Shown piece after piece: positions 43,724 to 52,183 of a stretch of 64,000 nucleotides of DNA (its first letter is position 1; the number at the start of each line of letters is the position of its first letter). The notes beneath the pieces were generated by a model. The model did no database searches. It saw only the letters and a program-made list of their open reading frames with translations, and was not told the origin of the DNA. The stretch comes from Mycobacterium sp. KBS0706 (GTDB lineage: Bacteria > Pseudomonadota > Alphaproteobacteria > DSM-16000 > Inquilinaceae): positions 87,979 to 151,978 of the forward strand of contig NZ_VCCH02000007.1 in assembly GCF_005938675.2 (NCBI RefSeq). Direction: 5' to 3'. A program made the position numbers and the translations under genes.

Positions 43724-44896
43724 ATGCTGCAACAGCATCCGAACCATTTGACCGTTCAATGGTCGCAAACCGATCACAGCGACTATCATTGGCTGTGGCT
43801 GCGCGACAAATGCCAGTGCCCGAAATGCTTCAACGCCAACAGCCGGCAGAAGTATTTCGACAGCAGCGTTCTGCCGCTGGACACGAAGCCCACCAATGTC
43901 GAGAACGACGGCGAGACGCTGACGCTGACCTGGCTCGACGGGCATGTGACCGCCTATGACCTGGGTTGGCTCAAGGCCCGGGACTATTCGGACGGGCGGC
44001 CCGCTGGCGGCGACGACGCGCGTCCCACCCCGTCGATCTGGGAGACCCCGAGGCTTCCGCCCGGCGCCCAGTTCGACTGCCGCGAGGTCCTGGACAGCGA
44101 GCAGACGATGGGCGAGGCCCTCGAGACGCTGCTTCGGCTCGGGATCGTCGTGCTCAAGGCCCGGGATGGCGAGAAGACGCCGTTCGAGCAGCTGATGGAG
44201 CGCATCTGCGGCTTCCTCCAGCCCACCTATTTCGGCACCTATTTCGACCTCAACGTCAAACCGGAGGAGACAACCGACAGCGTGGCCTTCAGCACGCGGG
44301 CGCTGCCGCTGCACACCGACATTCCCTACTACTCGCCGCCGCCGGACTTCCAGTTCCTCAACGGCCTCGACGTCAGCCCGCTCTGCCTCGAGCGCGGGGT
44401 CGGCAACACCCGGTTCGTCGACGGCCTGACAGCGGCCACGACATTCAGGACGGAATACCCGGACCTGTTCGACGTCCTCACCCGCGTTCCCGTCATCAAC
44501 CGCGCGGAATATCCCCTTGCCGGAAAGATCTACGAAAACGTCGTTCCGATCATCATGCTGTCGGCGGATGGCTCGATCGATCGAATTCTCAACAATCCGT
44601 CGAAGATGTTCTTCGACAATGTCGAATACGGCGACATGTATTCGCTGTATCAGGCCTATAAGACCTTCAAGGACTGGCTGACCCATAACGGGCCATCCTA
44701 TTCGCACAGCTGGTCCGATGGCGACCTGGTGATGTGGGACAACCGGCGCGTGCTGCACGGCCGGGGGGAATTCGGCAGCCAGGGCATCAAGCGGATCCTG
44801 CGCGGCGGCTATATCGGCGAGAACGAGCTGGTCGCCCGCCTGCGCTACATCCGCAGCAGATTCGCTCCCGACGCCAATCTCCGTCCGCACAACTGA
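43724..44896 (+). CDS. Gamma-butyrobetaine hydroxylase-like 2OG/Fe(II) dioxygenase
   Basis: A 390-residue oxygenase. The N-terminal DUF971 domain (1-85) holds a zinc site like that of gamma-butyrobetaine hydroxylase: Cys30, Cys32, Cys35 (DKCQCPKC) and His74. The TauD domain has Fe ligands His197 and Asp199 (PLHTDIPYY) and His345 (RRVLHGR), with Arg357/Arg360 nearby for 2-oxoglutarate. Characterised relatives act on trimethylammonium compounds, including TmpA, which hydroxylates N-trimethyl-2-aminoethylphosphonate. ATG 43724 follows gggagagcgac. It likely hydroxylates the methylated aminophosphonate made by this operon. Confidence 0.88.
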   Translation: MLQQHPNHLTVQWSQTDHSDYHWLWLRDKCQCPKCFNANSRQKYFDSSVLPLDTKPTNVENDGETLTLTWLDGHVTAYDLGWLKARDYSDGRPAGGDDARPTPSIWETPRLPPGAQFDCREVLDSEQTMGEALETLLRLGIVVLKARDGEKTPFEQLMERICGFLQPTYFGTYFDLNVKPEETTDSVAFSTRALPLHTDIPYYSPPPDFQFLNGLDVSPLCLERGVGNTRFVDGLTAATTFRTEYPDLFDVLTRVPVINRAEYPLAGKIYENVVPIIMLSADGSIDRILNNPSKMFFDNVEYGDMYSLYQAYKTFKDWLTHNGPSYSHSWSDGDLVMWDNRRVLHGRGEFGSQGIKRILRGGYIGENELVARLRYIRSRFAPDANLRPHN

Positions 44897-44929
44897 ACCC
44901 CAGCCGGCCGCACAGGCAGCGAGAGAGCC

Positions 44930-45886
44930 ATGAACATCGACACGATCTCGACCCACAAGAAGTGGAGCCCCGACACCCGCCCGGAGGCCTTGCGCTCCAT
45001 CCTGCTCAATCCGGAGCTCAGCTTTCTGATGGAGGCCCATAGCGGGATCTCCGCCAGGATCGTCGAGGAGGCCGGCTTCCCCGGCATCTGGGCATCCGGG
45101 TTGTCGATCTCTGCGTTGCTGGGCCTGCGGGACAACAACGAGGCCTCGTGGACCCAGGTCCTCGAGGTGCTGGAATACATGGCGGATTCGACGGATCTGC
45201 CGATCCTGGTGGACGGCGATACCGGCTACGGCAACTTCAACAACGTCCGGCGTTTCGTCCGCAAGCTGGGCGAGCGCGGCCTGGCTGGCGTCTGCCTCGA
45301 GGACAAGCTGTTCCCGAAGACGAACTCCTTCATCGGGGAAGCCCAGCCCCTCGCCGACATCGACGAGTTCGCGGGCCGGATCCGCGCCGCCGTCGACAGC
45401 CGGAAGAACGACGCCTTCTGCGTGGTCGCCCGCGTCGAGGCCCTGATCGCCGGTCACGGCATCGCCGAAGCGCTGCGCCGCGGCGAGGCCTATCACGCGG
45501 CCGGGGCCGACGCGATCCTGATCCACTCGAAGAAGGACAACGCGGCGGAGATCGTCGAATTCGCGCGGTCCTGGGGCGGCCGCGCCCCCCTGGTCATCGT
45601 TCCGACGAAGTATTTCCGCACGCCGACATCGGTGTTCCGCGATGCCGGGATCTCGACCGTCGCCTGGGCGAACCATCTCGTCCGGTCGTCGATCGCGGCC
45701 ATGCAGCAGACGGCGCAGAAGATCTATGGCGACGAGTGCCTTCACAACGTCGAAGGCACGATCGTCGGCGTCGACGACATCTTCCGCCTGACCAACCAGG
45801 ACGAGCTCAGCGCGGCGGAGGATCGCTATCTGCCGCGTGTCCGGAGCCGCGCCACCGATGCCGGCCTGGCGACCCGCGCAGGCTAG
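44930..45886 (+). CDS. pepM: Phosphoenolpyruvate mutase
   Basis: A 318-residue isocitrate-lyase-superfamily enzyme converting PEP to phosphonopyruvate, forming the C-P bond (EC 5.4.2.9). The diagnostic motif [10 protein letters not shown] is complete (124-133). The Mg-binding [13 protein letters not shown] (93-105) and the catalytic Asp region [10 protein letters not shown] (65-74) match verified mutases rather than lyases. ATG 44930 follows gcgagagagcc. It is directly followed by phosphonopyruvate decarboxylase, the step that makes the reaction irreversible. Confidence 0.96.
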   Translation: MNIDTISTHKKWSPDTRPEALRSILLNPELSFLMEAHSGISARIVEEAGFPGIWASGLSISALLGLRDNNEASWTQVLEVLEYMADSTDLPILVDGDTGYGNFNNVRRFVRKLGERGLAGVCLEDKLFPKTNSFIGEAQPLADIDEFAGRIRAAVDSRKNDAFCVVARVEALIAGHGIAEALRRGEAYHAAGADAILIHSKKDNAAEIVEFARSWGGRAPLVIVPTKYFRTPTSVFRDAGISTVAWANHLVRSSIAAMQQTAQKIYGDECLHNVEGTIVGVDDIFRLTNQDELSAAEDRYLPRVRSRATDAGLATRAG

Positions 45887-45917
45887 GCGATCTGTCGAAC
45901 TTTGGGGGGAAGACCCG

Positions 45918-47093
45918 ATGCTGGAAGCCGACCAATTCATTGGTGCCGCCCTGGCGAACGACTTCGCCTTCTTCACCGGGGTGCCATGCAGCTATCTCTC
46001 GCCCCTGATCAATCGCGTGATCAGCCGGACCGACACCCGCTATGTCGGCGCCACCAGCGAGGGCGAGGCGGTGGCGATCGCGGCCGGAGCCTGGCTCGGC
46101 GGCCGCCAGACCGTGGTGATGTGCCAGAACTCCGGCCTGGGCAACACCATCAATCCCTTGACCTCGCTCAACTTTCCGTTCCGGATCCCGACCTTGCTGA
46201 TCGTCACCTGGCGGGGCAAGCCGGGTGAGCCGGACGAGCCGCAGCATGCCCTGATGGGGCGGATCACCCGGGATCTCATCGACCTGGTCGACGTGCCTCA
46301 GTGTCTGTTCCCGACCGCCGAGGCCGAGATCGAACCCTTCTTCGCCAGGGCCCGCCGCTACATGAACGAAGAAGGCCGCTCCTTCGCGATGGTGATGTCG
46401 CGGGACAACGTCACCTCGCTGCCGCTCAACGAGGTGCCGCGCACCAGGCACACCGCCATCACGGAATACAATAACCTGACGACGGGCGGCGTGCGGCCCG
46501 CCCGCCGCCAGGTCCTGGAGCAGATCCTGGGTGACTTGCCGCAGGAGGATGCGATCGTCGCGACGACCGGCAAATGCGGCCGGGAGCTGTTCACCCTGCA
46601 GGACCGGGACCAGCATTTCTACCAGGTGGGCTCGATGGGCGCCGCGAGCGCCCTCGGCCTCGGCGTCGCCCTGACGGCGAGCCGCCGGGTGGTGGTTCTG
46701 GATGGGGACGGCGCCGCCCTGATGAAGCTCGGCAATCTCGCGACGATCGGGGCGTATCAGCCGTCGAAGTTCGTGCACATTCTCCTCGACAATGGCGTCC
46801 ATGACAGCACCGGGGGGCAGTCGACGGTTTCGTCCACCGTGGATTTCGCGGCGGTGGCCCTGGCCTGCGGCTATACCGCCAGCTGGGTGTGCGACGACAT
46901 TCCCGGCTTCCGCCTGGCCCTCGCGAATTCGGGCTCGAAGGCCGGCCCCGTGCTGATCCATATGCGGATCTCGCCGGGTTCGATGATCCAGCTCGGACGC
47001 CCGACCCTGGCGCCGCACGAGGTCGCCCAGAGATTCAGAACATTCGTAACCGGCGGCGAAGACCCGCTGCGGCACAGCCGATCCGGAAGCTGA
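45918..47093 (+). CDS. ppd: Phosphonopyruvate decarboxylase
   Basis: A 391-residue thiamine diphosphate enzyme converting phosphonopyruvate to phosphonoacetaldehyde and CO2 (EC 4.1.1.82). The pyrimidine-binding half includes ATSEGEAVAIAAGAWLGG (catalytic Glu) and CQNSGLGNTINPLTSLN; the TPP motif is VLDGDGAALMKLGNLATIG with VHILLDNGVHDSTGGQ. ATG 45918 is chosen, with gggggga 8-14 bp upstream. It closes the operon; 31 bp later a strong hairpin begins. No phosphonoacetaldehyde-processing transaminase or alcohol dehydrogenase follows. Confidence 0.95.
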   Translation: MLEADQFIGAALANDFAFFTGVPCSYLSPLINRVISRTDTRYVGATSEGEAVAIAAGAWLGGRQTVVMCQNSGLGNTINPLTSLNFPFRIPTLLIVTWRGKPGEPDEPQHALMGRITRDLIDLVDVPQCLFPTAEAEIEPFFARARRYMNEEGRSFAMVMSRDNVTSLPLNEVPRTRHTAITEYNNLTTGGVRPARRQVLEQILGDLPQEDAIVATTGKCGRELFTLQDRDQHFYQVGSMGAASALGLGVALTASRRVVVLDGDGAALMKLGNLATIGAYQPSKFVHILLDNGVHDSTGGQSTVSSTVDFAAVALACGYTASWVCDDIPGFRLALANSGSKAGPVLIHMRISPGSMIQLGRPTLAPHEVAQRFRTFVTGGEDPLRHSRSGS

Positions 47094-47123
47094 CGGCGCA
47101 TACCGCAGATCCGGAGACACCAA

Positions 47124-47156
47124 CCGCCGGCCGGGCTCAACGAGCCCGGCCGGCGG
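47124..47156 (+). terminator. Strong hairpin after phosphonate operon
   Basis: Exact 15-bp arms ccgccggccgggctc (47124-47138) and gagcccggccggcgg (47142-47156) with an aac loop, 31 bp after the ppd stop. There is no long T-run (cggcgtttgac follows), so termination strength is uncertain. Confidence 0.65.
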
Positions 47157-47223
47157 CGGCGTTTGACTCATGGCCGAGGAGCATGGCCCGGACCATCCGC
47201 TCCGGCCGCCGGCGGGGCGAATG

Positions 47224-47275
47224 CCAGCGGCCTTTGAGATCGACTTTCCACCCTTCCTCGTCATGGCGAGGACCC
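47224..47275 (+). repeat. Flanking repeat, right copy
   Basis: ccagcggcctttgagatcga and tcctcgtcatggcgagg, matching the block order of 40024-40075 in the same orientation. It lies 130 bp after the ppd stop. Confidence 0.6.
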
Positions 47276-47354
47276 CGGCCTTGAGCCGGGGGACGTGGCC
47301 ATCCAGGGGGCGATTCCGCTGGATGGCCACGCCCCTTCGGGGCTCGCCATGACG
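47259..47354. repeat. Long nested palindrome
   Basis: cgtcatggcgag (47259-47270) pairs with ctcgccatgacg (47343-47354), and inside it gtggccatcca (47295-47305) pairs with tggatggccac (47320-47330). It overlaps the right flanking repeat. The remaining bases between 47094 and 47470 (377 bp) hold no gene. Extragenic palindromes of this look recur in alphaproteobacterial genomes. Confidence 0.65.
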
Positions 47355-47470
47355 GGTCAAGATTTCGGGCCGTTGGTGGAGATCTCCATCCGGGCCGAGC
47401 CACGACGATCGCCCTCGGCCTGCCATCCACCGCTTCGCTCGGGAGCGCCGGCGGCGATCGCTCCGATCCG

Positions 47471-48448
47471 CTACACGCGGGGAGCCGGCACCAGCGCGTC
47501 CGCCGGAAATGCGATCGCCGGCATCGCGTAATCCAGCTGTGCCGCCGCGGCATCGTGCCGGCAGGAGATTTCCTCCAGCAGCCATTCATGGAACGCCTGG
47601 ATATGGGGCTTGCGAACGGCGTCCGGCTGCGTGACGAAGAAGTACGAGTGCGGCAGGCTCAGCGACGAGTCGTGGGCGATCCGGATCACGTTCCTCGAGA
47701 TGGCGTCCTGGGCGTGAATGTCCTTCACCAGAGCGAGGCCCTGGGAGGCTGCGGCGGCGGCGATCAACAGCGCGTCGTCGGCAAAACTGATGCCCCGGGC
47801 TGATCTGGCTTCTGCGGCCCTGACGTCGTGGGCCCGGAACCACATCGGCCAATCCGCATGGTCGTTGTCCTGCAGCAGAGGGAAGTTCAGGCAGTCCTCC
47901 GGGCCTTCGATCGCCGGATTGCCTTCGAGCAGCCGGGGGCTGCCGACGACGACGAGCCGGGGCGAGATCAGCTTGGTGGAGGGCAGGTCGTCATAGTCGC
48001 CGCTGCCGTAGCGGATGGCGACGTCGAAGGGCGCGCGCCGCAGGTCCACATGCGAGATCGAGGTCTCGACCCTGATCTCGATATAGGGGTTTCTGTCGGA
48101 GAAGCGGCCCAGCCGCGGAACCAGCCAGGACGACGCGAAGGACGGCGACGTGATGATTCTCATCACGTTCCGGGCCGGCCTCTGGTGGCAGAGATCCTGG
48201 ACCGCGTCCTGGATCTGCTGAAACGGCAGATGGATGGCGTCCAGCAGCCGGAGACCATGGGATGTCAGTCTGATGTCCCGGCTCGAGCGTTCGAACAGCA
48301 GGACGTTGAAACGCTGCTCGACGACCTTGACCTGCTGGCTGACGGCGCCGGACGTCACCCCCAAGCTGCGGGCAGCCTCCTTGACACTCTTGAGGCGCGC
48401 CACCTCGACGAATGTTCGCAATGCAGTTAAGGAGACTGATTGTGTCAT
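47471..48448 (-). CDS. LysR-family regulator (GcvA-like)
   Basis: A 325-residue regulator. The N-terminal winged helix reads LTALRTFVEVARLKSVKEAARSLGVTSGAVSQQVKVVEQRF (about residues 7-47), and the effector domain from about 95 includes RIITSPSFASSWLVPRLGRF, ISHVDLRRAPFDVAIRYGSGDY and DDALLIAAAAASQGLALV. GcvA-like proteins sense small amines or acids. ATG 48448 is used. It is convergent with the phosphonate operon, so it would not autoregulate from a shared promoter, but it is the nearest candidate regulator of that operon. Confidence 0.88.
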   Translation of the reverse strand: MTQSVSLTALRTFVEVARLKSVKEAARSLGVTSGAVSQQVKVVEQRFNVLLFERSSRDIRLTSHGLRLLDAIHLPFQQIQDAVQDLCHQRPARNVMRIITSPSFASSWLVPRLGRFSDRNPYIEIRVETSISHVDLRRAPFDVAIRYGSGDYDDLPSTKLISPRLVVVGSPRLLEGNPAIEGPEDCLNFPLLQDNDHADWPMWFRAHDVRAAEARSARGISFADDALLIAAAAASQGLALVKDIHAQDAISRNVIRIAHDSSLSLPHSYFFVTQPDAVRKPHIQAFHEWLLEEISCRHDAAAAQLDYAMPAIAFPADALVPAPRV

Positions 48449-48531
48449 CGTCACACTCAGGGAAGTATCGATAAAGAGAATCCTGCTTCTTCGATGACTT
48501 GGTCCGGACAGGTGTCGCTGATGATCCGCCG

Positions 48532-49365
48532 CTATTGGTAGCCGAGGGAGATGGCCCCCAGCGCGACCACGATGCAGGAGAACACGCGGCGAACCGTCAG
48601 CTGCTCGCTCAGGAACATCCGGCCGATCAGGGCGGCGAAGACCACGCTCGTCTCGCGCAAGGCGGTGATCGGGCCGGCAGGGCCGAGGGCGAAGGCGGCG
48701 ACGATGATGCCGTAGCCCAGCATCGCGAACAGCCCTCCGAACAGCGCCCGCCGCGTTTCCGGCGACCGGATGTCGACGCTGAGCTTGCCGCGCCACAGCA
48801 CGAAGGTCGCCGGCAGCAGCATGCCGTAGATGATCAGCACCCAGGCCGTGTAGCCCCCCGTGGTGCCGGCCTTGCGGACGCCGATGGCGTCGACCGTGGC
48901 ATAGCTCGCGATGATCGCCCCGGTGGCGATCGCGAAGAGGATCGACGACGTGGCGGCTCGGCCCTTCCCCAGGGACAGGCTCATGATCCCGAGGGCCACC
49001 AGGACCACGCCCACGGTCTGCTGCGTATCGAGGTTCTGGTTGGCGAACAGGAAGTCGCCCAGGGCCACCAGCAACGGCACCGTGCCGCGGACGATGGGAT
49101 AGACCTGGCCCAGCTCGCCGTTTCGATAGGCCGCCACCAGGAAGGTGCTGTAGCCGATCTGGAGGCATGCCGACAGGATGATGTAGGGCCAGGCCGCCGG
49201 AGCCGGAAGCGCATAGAAGCAGGCGAGCGGCACGGCGACGATGGTGCTGGAGAAGCTCATCACCGTGACCGTCCAGAGCCTGTCGGCACCGGTGCGGAGG
49301 AACGCATTCCATGTCGCATGGAGGATCGCGGCGAGGAGCGCCAGCGCGATGACCGTCGTGGTCAT
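48532..49365 (-). CDS. EamA/DMT-family exporter
   Basis: A 277-residue inner-membrane protein with ten hydrophobic helices and two EamA halves: the first reads LALLAAILHATWNAFLRTG onward with PIVRGTVPLLVALGDFLF, the second ends GPAGPITALRETSVVFAALIGRMFLSEQL. The GPxxAxRETSVVFA motif is typical of the metabolite exporters of this family. ATG 49365 overlaps the TetR stop (ATGA at 49362), so the pair forms an operon. By position it may export the phosphonate product, which is inference. Confidence 0.87.
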   Translation of the reverse strand: MTTTVIALALLAAILHATWNAFLRTGADRLWTVTVMSFSSTIVAVPLACFYALPAPAAWPYIILSACLQIGYSTFLVAAYRNGELGQVYPIVRGTVPLLVALGDFLFANQNLDTQQTVGVVLVALGIMSLSLGKGRAATSSILFAIATGAIIASYATVDAIGVRKAGTTGGYTAWVLIIYGMLLPATFVLWRGKLSVDIRSPETRRALFGGLFAMLGYGIIVAAFALGPAGPITALRETSVVFAALIGRMFLSEQLTVRRVFSCIVVALGAISLGYQ

Positions 49366-49946
49366 TGCAGCGACTCCGACGGTGCGACCAGGCTGGCCAC
49401 GGCCTTCCTGGCCTCGCGGATGGCCGTCTCGCCTTGCCCCAGCTGGGCCATCAGCGTCGCGCCTTCGATCAGCATCAGGAGGGCGGACGAGGCGCCCTCC
49501 GCCTGTTCGGGCGACATCGCCTCTTCGAGAATCCGGTAGAGGCGCTGCTTCAGCCCGGCCTTCTGCTCCGAGACGGCCTGGAACACGGGATGGCTGGCAG
49601 CCCCGAATTCGGCCAGGGCATGGGCGAAGAGGCAGCCGTGGAAATCGCTGCTCCGGAACCAGCCGTCATACCAGTCGAGTATGGCTGCGATCTTGCTCCG
49701 GGGCGTGTCCGCCCGGGCGACGAACCGGTCCAGCTGCTGGTCGAAGTTCTGCGCCCGGTAGCCGAGCACTTCGACGATGAGCTCGTCCTTGCTGGGGAAG
49801 TGCCGGTACATCGTCATCTTGGCGACATTCGCCTCGGCGATGATGCGATCGATGCCGGTCGCATGGAATCCGTCCCGCTTGAAGAGCTCATAGGCGGTTT
49901 CGACGATGTGCTGGCGCTTGACGGCGCTGCCGTAGGTTCCGGACAT
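49362..49946 (-). CDS. TetR-family repressor
   Basis: A 194-residue regulator. The TetR_N helix-turn-helix reads RQHIVETAYELFKRDGFHATGIDRIIAEANVAKMTMYRHFPSKDELIVEVL (about 12-62), and the C-terminal ligand domain includes GWFRSSDFHGCLFAHALAEF and SSALLMLIEGATLMAQLG. ATG 49946 is preferred because ggtggag precedes it closely; a GTG at 49955 is in frame. It is the promoter-proximal gene of the TetR-EamA pair and probably controls that exporter. Confidence 0.88.
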   Translation of the reverse strand: MSGTYGSAVKRQHIVETAYELFKRDGFHATGIDRIIAEANVAKMTMYRHFPSKDELIVEVLGYRAQNFDQQLDRFVARADTPRSKIAAILDWYDGWFRSSDFHGCLFAHALAEFGAASHPVFQAVSEQKAGLKQRLYRILEEAMSPEQAEGASSALLMLIEGATLMAQLGQGETAIREARKAVASLVAPSESLQ

Positions 49947-50100
49947 CTGCTCCACCGGAAAAAAGTGAAGGGGTGATACAGACCTGTCTCACCCTGCGCC
50001 GAAGTTGCGGTTTCGTCAACGGAAAGGTTGGCGAGAGTCACGGAAGCGTGTCGGACGGCCTATGCCGACCTGTCGTCGGGCGACCGGGTCATCAGGCCGT

Positions 50101-51276
50101 TCAGCGGGTGGTTTCGCTCAGGTCGCGGAAGATCGCGGCGAGTTCGGCGCGTTCCTCGAAGCCGATGCCGGGCGCCTGCGGCAGGCTGGCGAATCCGTCG
50201 GTCGCCATCGCGCCGTCGCCGAGCCCGCCGAAGGGCCGGAAGCTGAGCGGGTTGACCTCGGCGCCGCCCAGCCCGAGGGCGGCGACCACGTGCAGGGTGA
50301 ACAGGTGCCCGCCATGCGGCCAGAACGCCCGGCGCGGCCAGCCGGCGGCGGCCATGACGTCGACGATCTGCAGAGTGCCGGGCAGGCCGTAGCAATGCAC
50401 CGGGTCGAACAGCAGGATGTCGCGGTCGGGCCGCAGCCCGCCATGCAGCGCCAGCAGCCTGGCCTCGGCCGCCGAGAACAGCGCCTCGCCGGCCGCGATC
50501 GGCCCCGGATAGGCCGCCGCCACGGCCGCCTGGGTCGAGAAGTCGAGCGGATCGCAGACATCCTCGAACCACCACAGGCCGAGCGGCGCCAAAGCGGCGG
50601 CCGCGGCCAGCGCGGCGGGGCCGTCATAGGCGTTCATGGCATCGACGGCGAGGCGGCCGGCGTCTCCCAGCGCCGCGGCGGCGACCTCGATCCGGCGCAG
50701 ATCCTGCGCCAGCCCGGCGGCGCCGATCTTGATCTTGGCGCGGGTGTAGCCGAGATCGGCCAGCCGGCGCATCTCCTCCGCCAGCCGGGCGAGATCGTCG
50801 GCCGGGTACGGGTAGCCGCCGCCGGCATAGACGGGCACGCGGTCCGGCACTGAATCTCCGCGCCCGAGCCGGCCCGCCAGGAATCGGTGCAGGGGCAGGC
50901 CGGCGATCTTGGCGGCGGCGTCCCACAGCGCCATGTCGAGCGTGCCGACGGCGACGCAGCGCTCGCCATGGCCGCCGGGCTTCTCCCCGGCCATCATCAA
51001 GGACCCGGCCCGGAACGGGTCGAGATTGGTGCCGGACGCGTCGGCCAGGGCGCCGTCGGCCGCGGCCAGCAGCCGCGGTGCGAAGCGTTCCCTGATCAGC
51101 CCGCCCTGGGCGAAGCGACCGATCGAGCCGAAGCCGTAACCGATGACCGGCCGGCCGTCGCGGACTGCATCGGTAGTGACCGCGACGATGCTGGTGGTCA
51201 GCCCGCCGGACGGAATCGCCGGATCGGCGTAGCGCGAGATCGCGACCGAGCGCTCCCGGATGTCGACGATCCGCAT
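50101..51276 (-). CDS. tarD: Enolase-superfamily dehydratase, D(-)-tartrate dehydratase-like
   Basis: A 391-residue mandelate-racemase-group enzyme close to D(-)-tartrate dehydratase of Bradyrhizobium (EC 4.2.1.81), yielding oxaloacetate. It has SIVAVTTDAVRDGRPVIGYGFGSIGRFAQGG, EKPGGHGERCVAVGTLDMALWDA, the base motif KIKIG (about 183-187), metal ligands in LAVDAMNAY, WWFEDVCDP and AAGEALFS, and the late PHGGHLFTLH. The usual VDAN is VDAM here, so one substrate-pocket residue differs and the exact sugar acid is uncertain. ATG 51276 follows aggaggcg. It lies upstream of no obvious catabolic partner. Confidence 0.75.
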   Translation of the reverse strand: MRIVDIRERSVAISRYADPAIPSGGLTTSIVAVTTDAVRDGRPVIGYGFGSIGRFAQGGLIRERFAPRLLAAADGALADASGTNLDPFRAGSLMMAGEKPGGHGERCVAVGTLDMALWDAAAKIAGLPLHRFLAGRLGRGDSVPDRVPVYAGGGYPYPADDLARLAEEMRRLADLGYTRAKIKIGAAGLAQDLRRIEVAAAALGDAGRLAVDAMNAYDGPAALAAAAALAPLGLWWFEDVCDPLDFSTQAAVAAAYPGPIAAGEALFSAAEARLLALHGGLRPDRDILLFDPVHCYGLPGTLQIVDVMAAAGWPRRAFWPHGGHLFTLHVVAALGLGGAEVNPLSFRPFGGLGDGAMATDGFASLPQAPGIGFEERAELAAIFRDLSETTR

Positions 51277-51323
51277 CGATCGCCTCCTGGTTGTGGTGGC
51301 CGTCGCATTGTAGCAACCGGTTC

Positions 51324-52175
51324 CTACCCCTCCCAGTCGAGGCCGAGGTCGAGAATGGGCGCGCTGTGGGTGATCCAGCCGGCGGAGATCAGGTCGACGC
51401 CCGATGCTGCGATCGCCGGGACCGTCTCCGGCGTCACCCGGCCGGAGGCCTCGGTCACGGCCTTTCCGTCGACCCGGCGCACCGCCTCGCGCAGCTGGTC
51501 CGGGGTCATGTTGTCCAGCAGCACGGCGTCGACGCCCTCGGCCAGCGCCTCGTCGAGCTGGGCCAGCGTGTCGACCTCGACCTCGATCCTGACCAGATGC
51601 CCGACCGCGGCGCGGGCCCGGGCGATCGCCGGCCGCACGCCGCCGGCCACGGCGATGTGGTTGTCCTTGATCAGCACCGCGTCATCCAGGCCGAAGCGGT
51701 GGTTGACGCCGCCGCCGGCGCGGACCGCGTGCTTCTCCAGCGCCCGCAGCCCGGGCGTGGTCTTGCGGGTGCAGGCGATGCGCGCCTTGTGCGGCTGGGC
51801 GGCGGCGGCCAGCGTCGCGGTCGCGGTGGCGACTCCGGACAGGCGGCACAGCAGGTTCAGCGCCACCCGTTCCGCCGCCAGGATCGGCCGGGCCGGGCCG
51901 TCGATCCGGATCACCGCGTCGCCCGGCGCCACCCGGCTGCCGTCCGGTCTCAGGATGGCGACGGCGATGCCGGGGTCGAGCAGGTGGAAGGCCAGGGCGG
52001 CGGCGTCGGTGCCGGCCACGGTGCCGGGCTGGCGGGCGGCGAGGACGCCGCGCATCCGCGCCTCGACCGGGATCACCGCGGCGCTGGTGATGTCGCCGGC
52101 GCGGCCGAGGTCTTCGGCCAGAGCGGCGCGGACGATCGGCTCGACCAGCAAAGCGGGGAGAGAGGGCAGGTCCAT
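51324..52175 (-). CDS. nadC: Nicotinate-nucleotide pyrophosphorylase (quinolinate phosphoribosyltransferase)
   Basis: A 283-residue enzyme converting quinolinate and PRPP to nicotinate mononucleotide (EC 2.4.2.19). It has [18 protein letters not shown] near the N-terminus, then [44 protein letters not shown] (phosphate and quinolinate contacts), [14 protein letters not shown] and LLDNMTP. It is the last gene of the nadA-nadB-nadC operon, starting 8 bp after the nadB stop. Confidence 0.95.
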   Translation of the reverse strand: MDLPSLPALLVEPIVRAALAEDLGRAGDITSAAVIPVEARMRGVLAARQPGTVAGTDAAALAFHLLDPGIAVAILRPDGSRVAPGDAVIRIDGPARPILAAERVALNLLCRLSGVATATATLAAAAQPHKARIACTRKTTPGLRALEKHAVRAGGGVNHRFGLDDAVLIKDNHIAVAGGVRPAIARARAAVGHLVRIEVEVDTLAQLDEALAEGVDAVLLDNMTPDQLREAVRRVDGKAVTEASGRVTPETVPAIAASGVDLISAGWITHSAPILDLGLDWEG

Positions 52176-52183
52176 GGTCGGCC

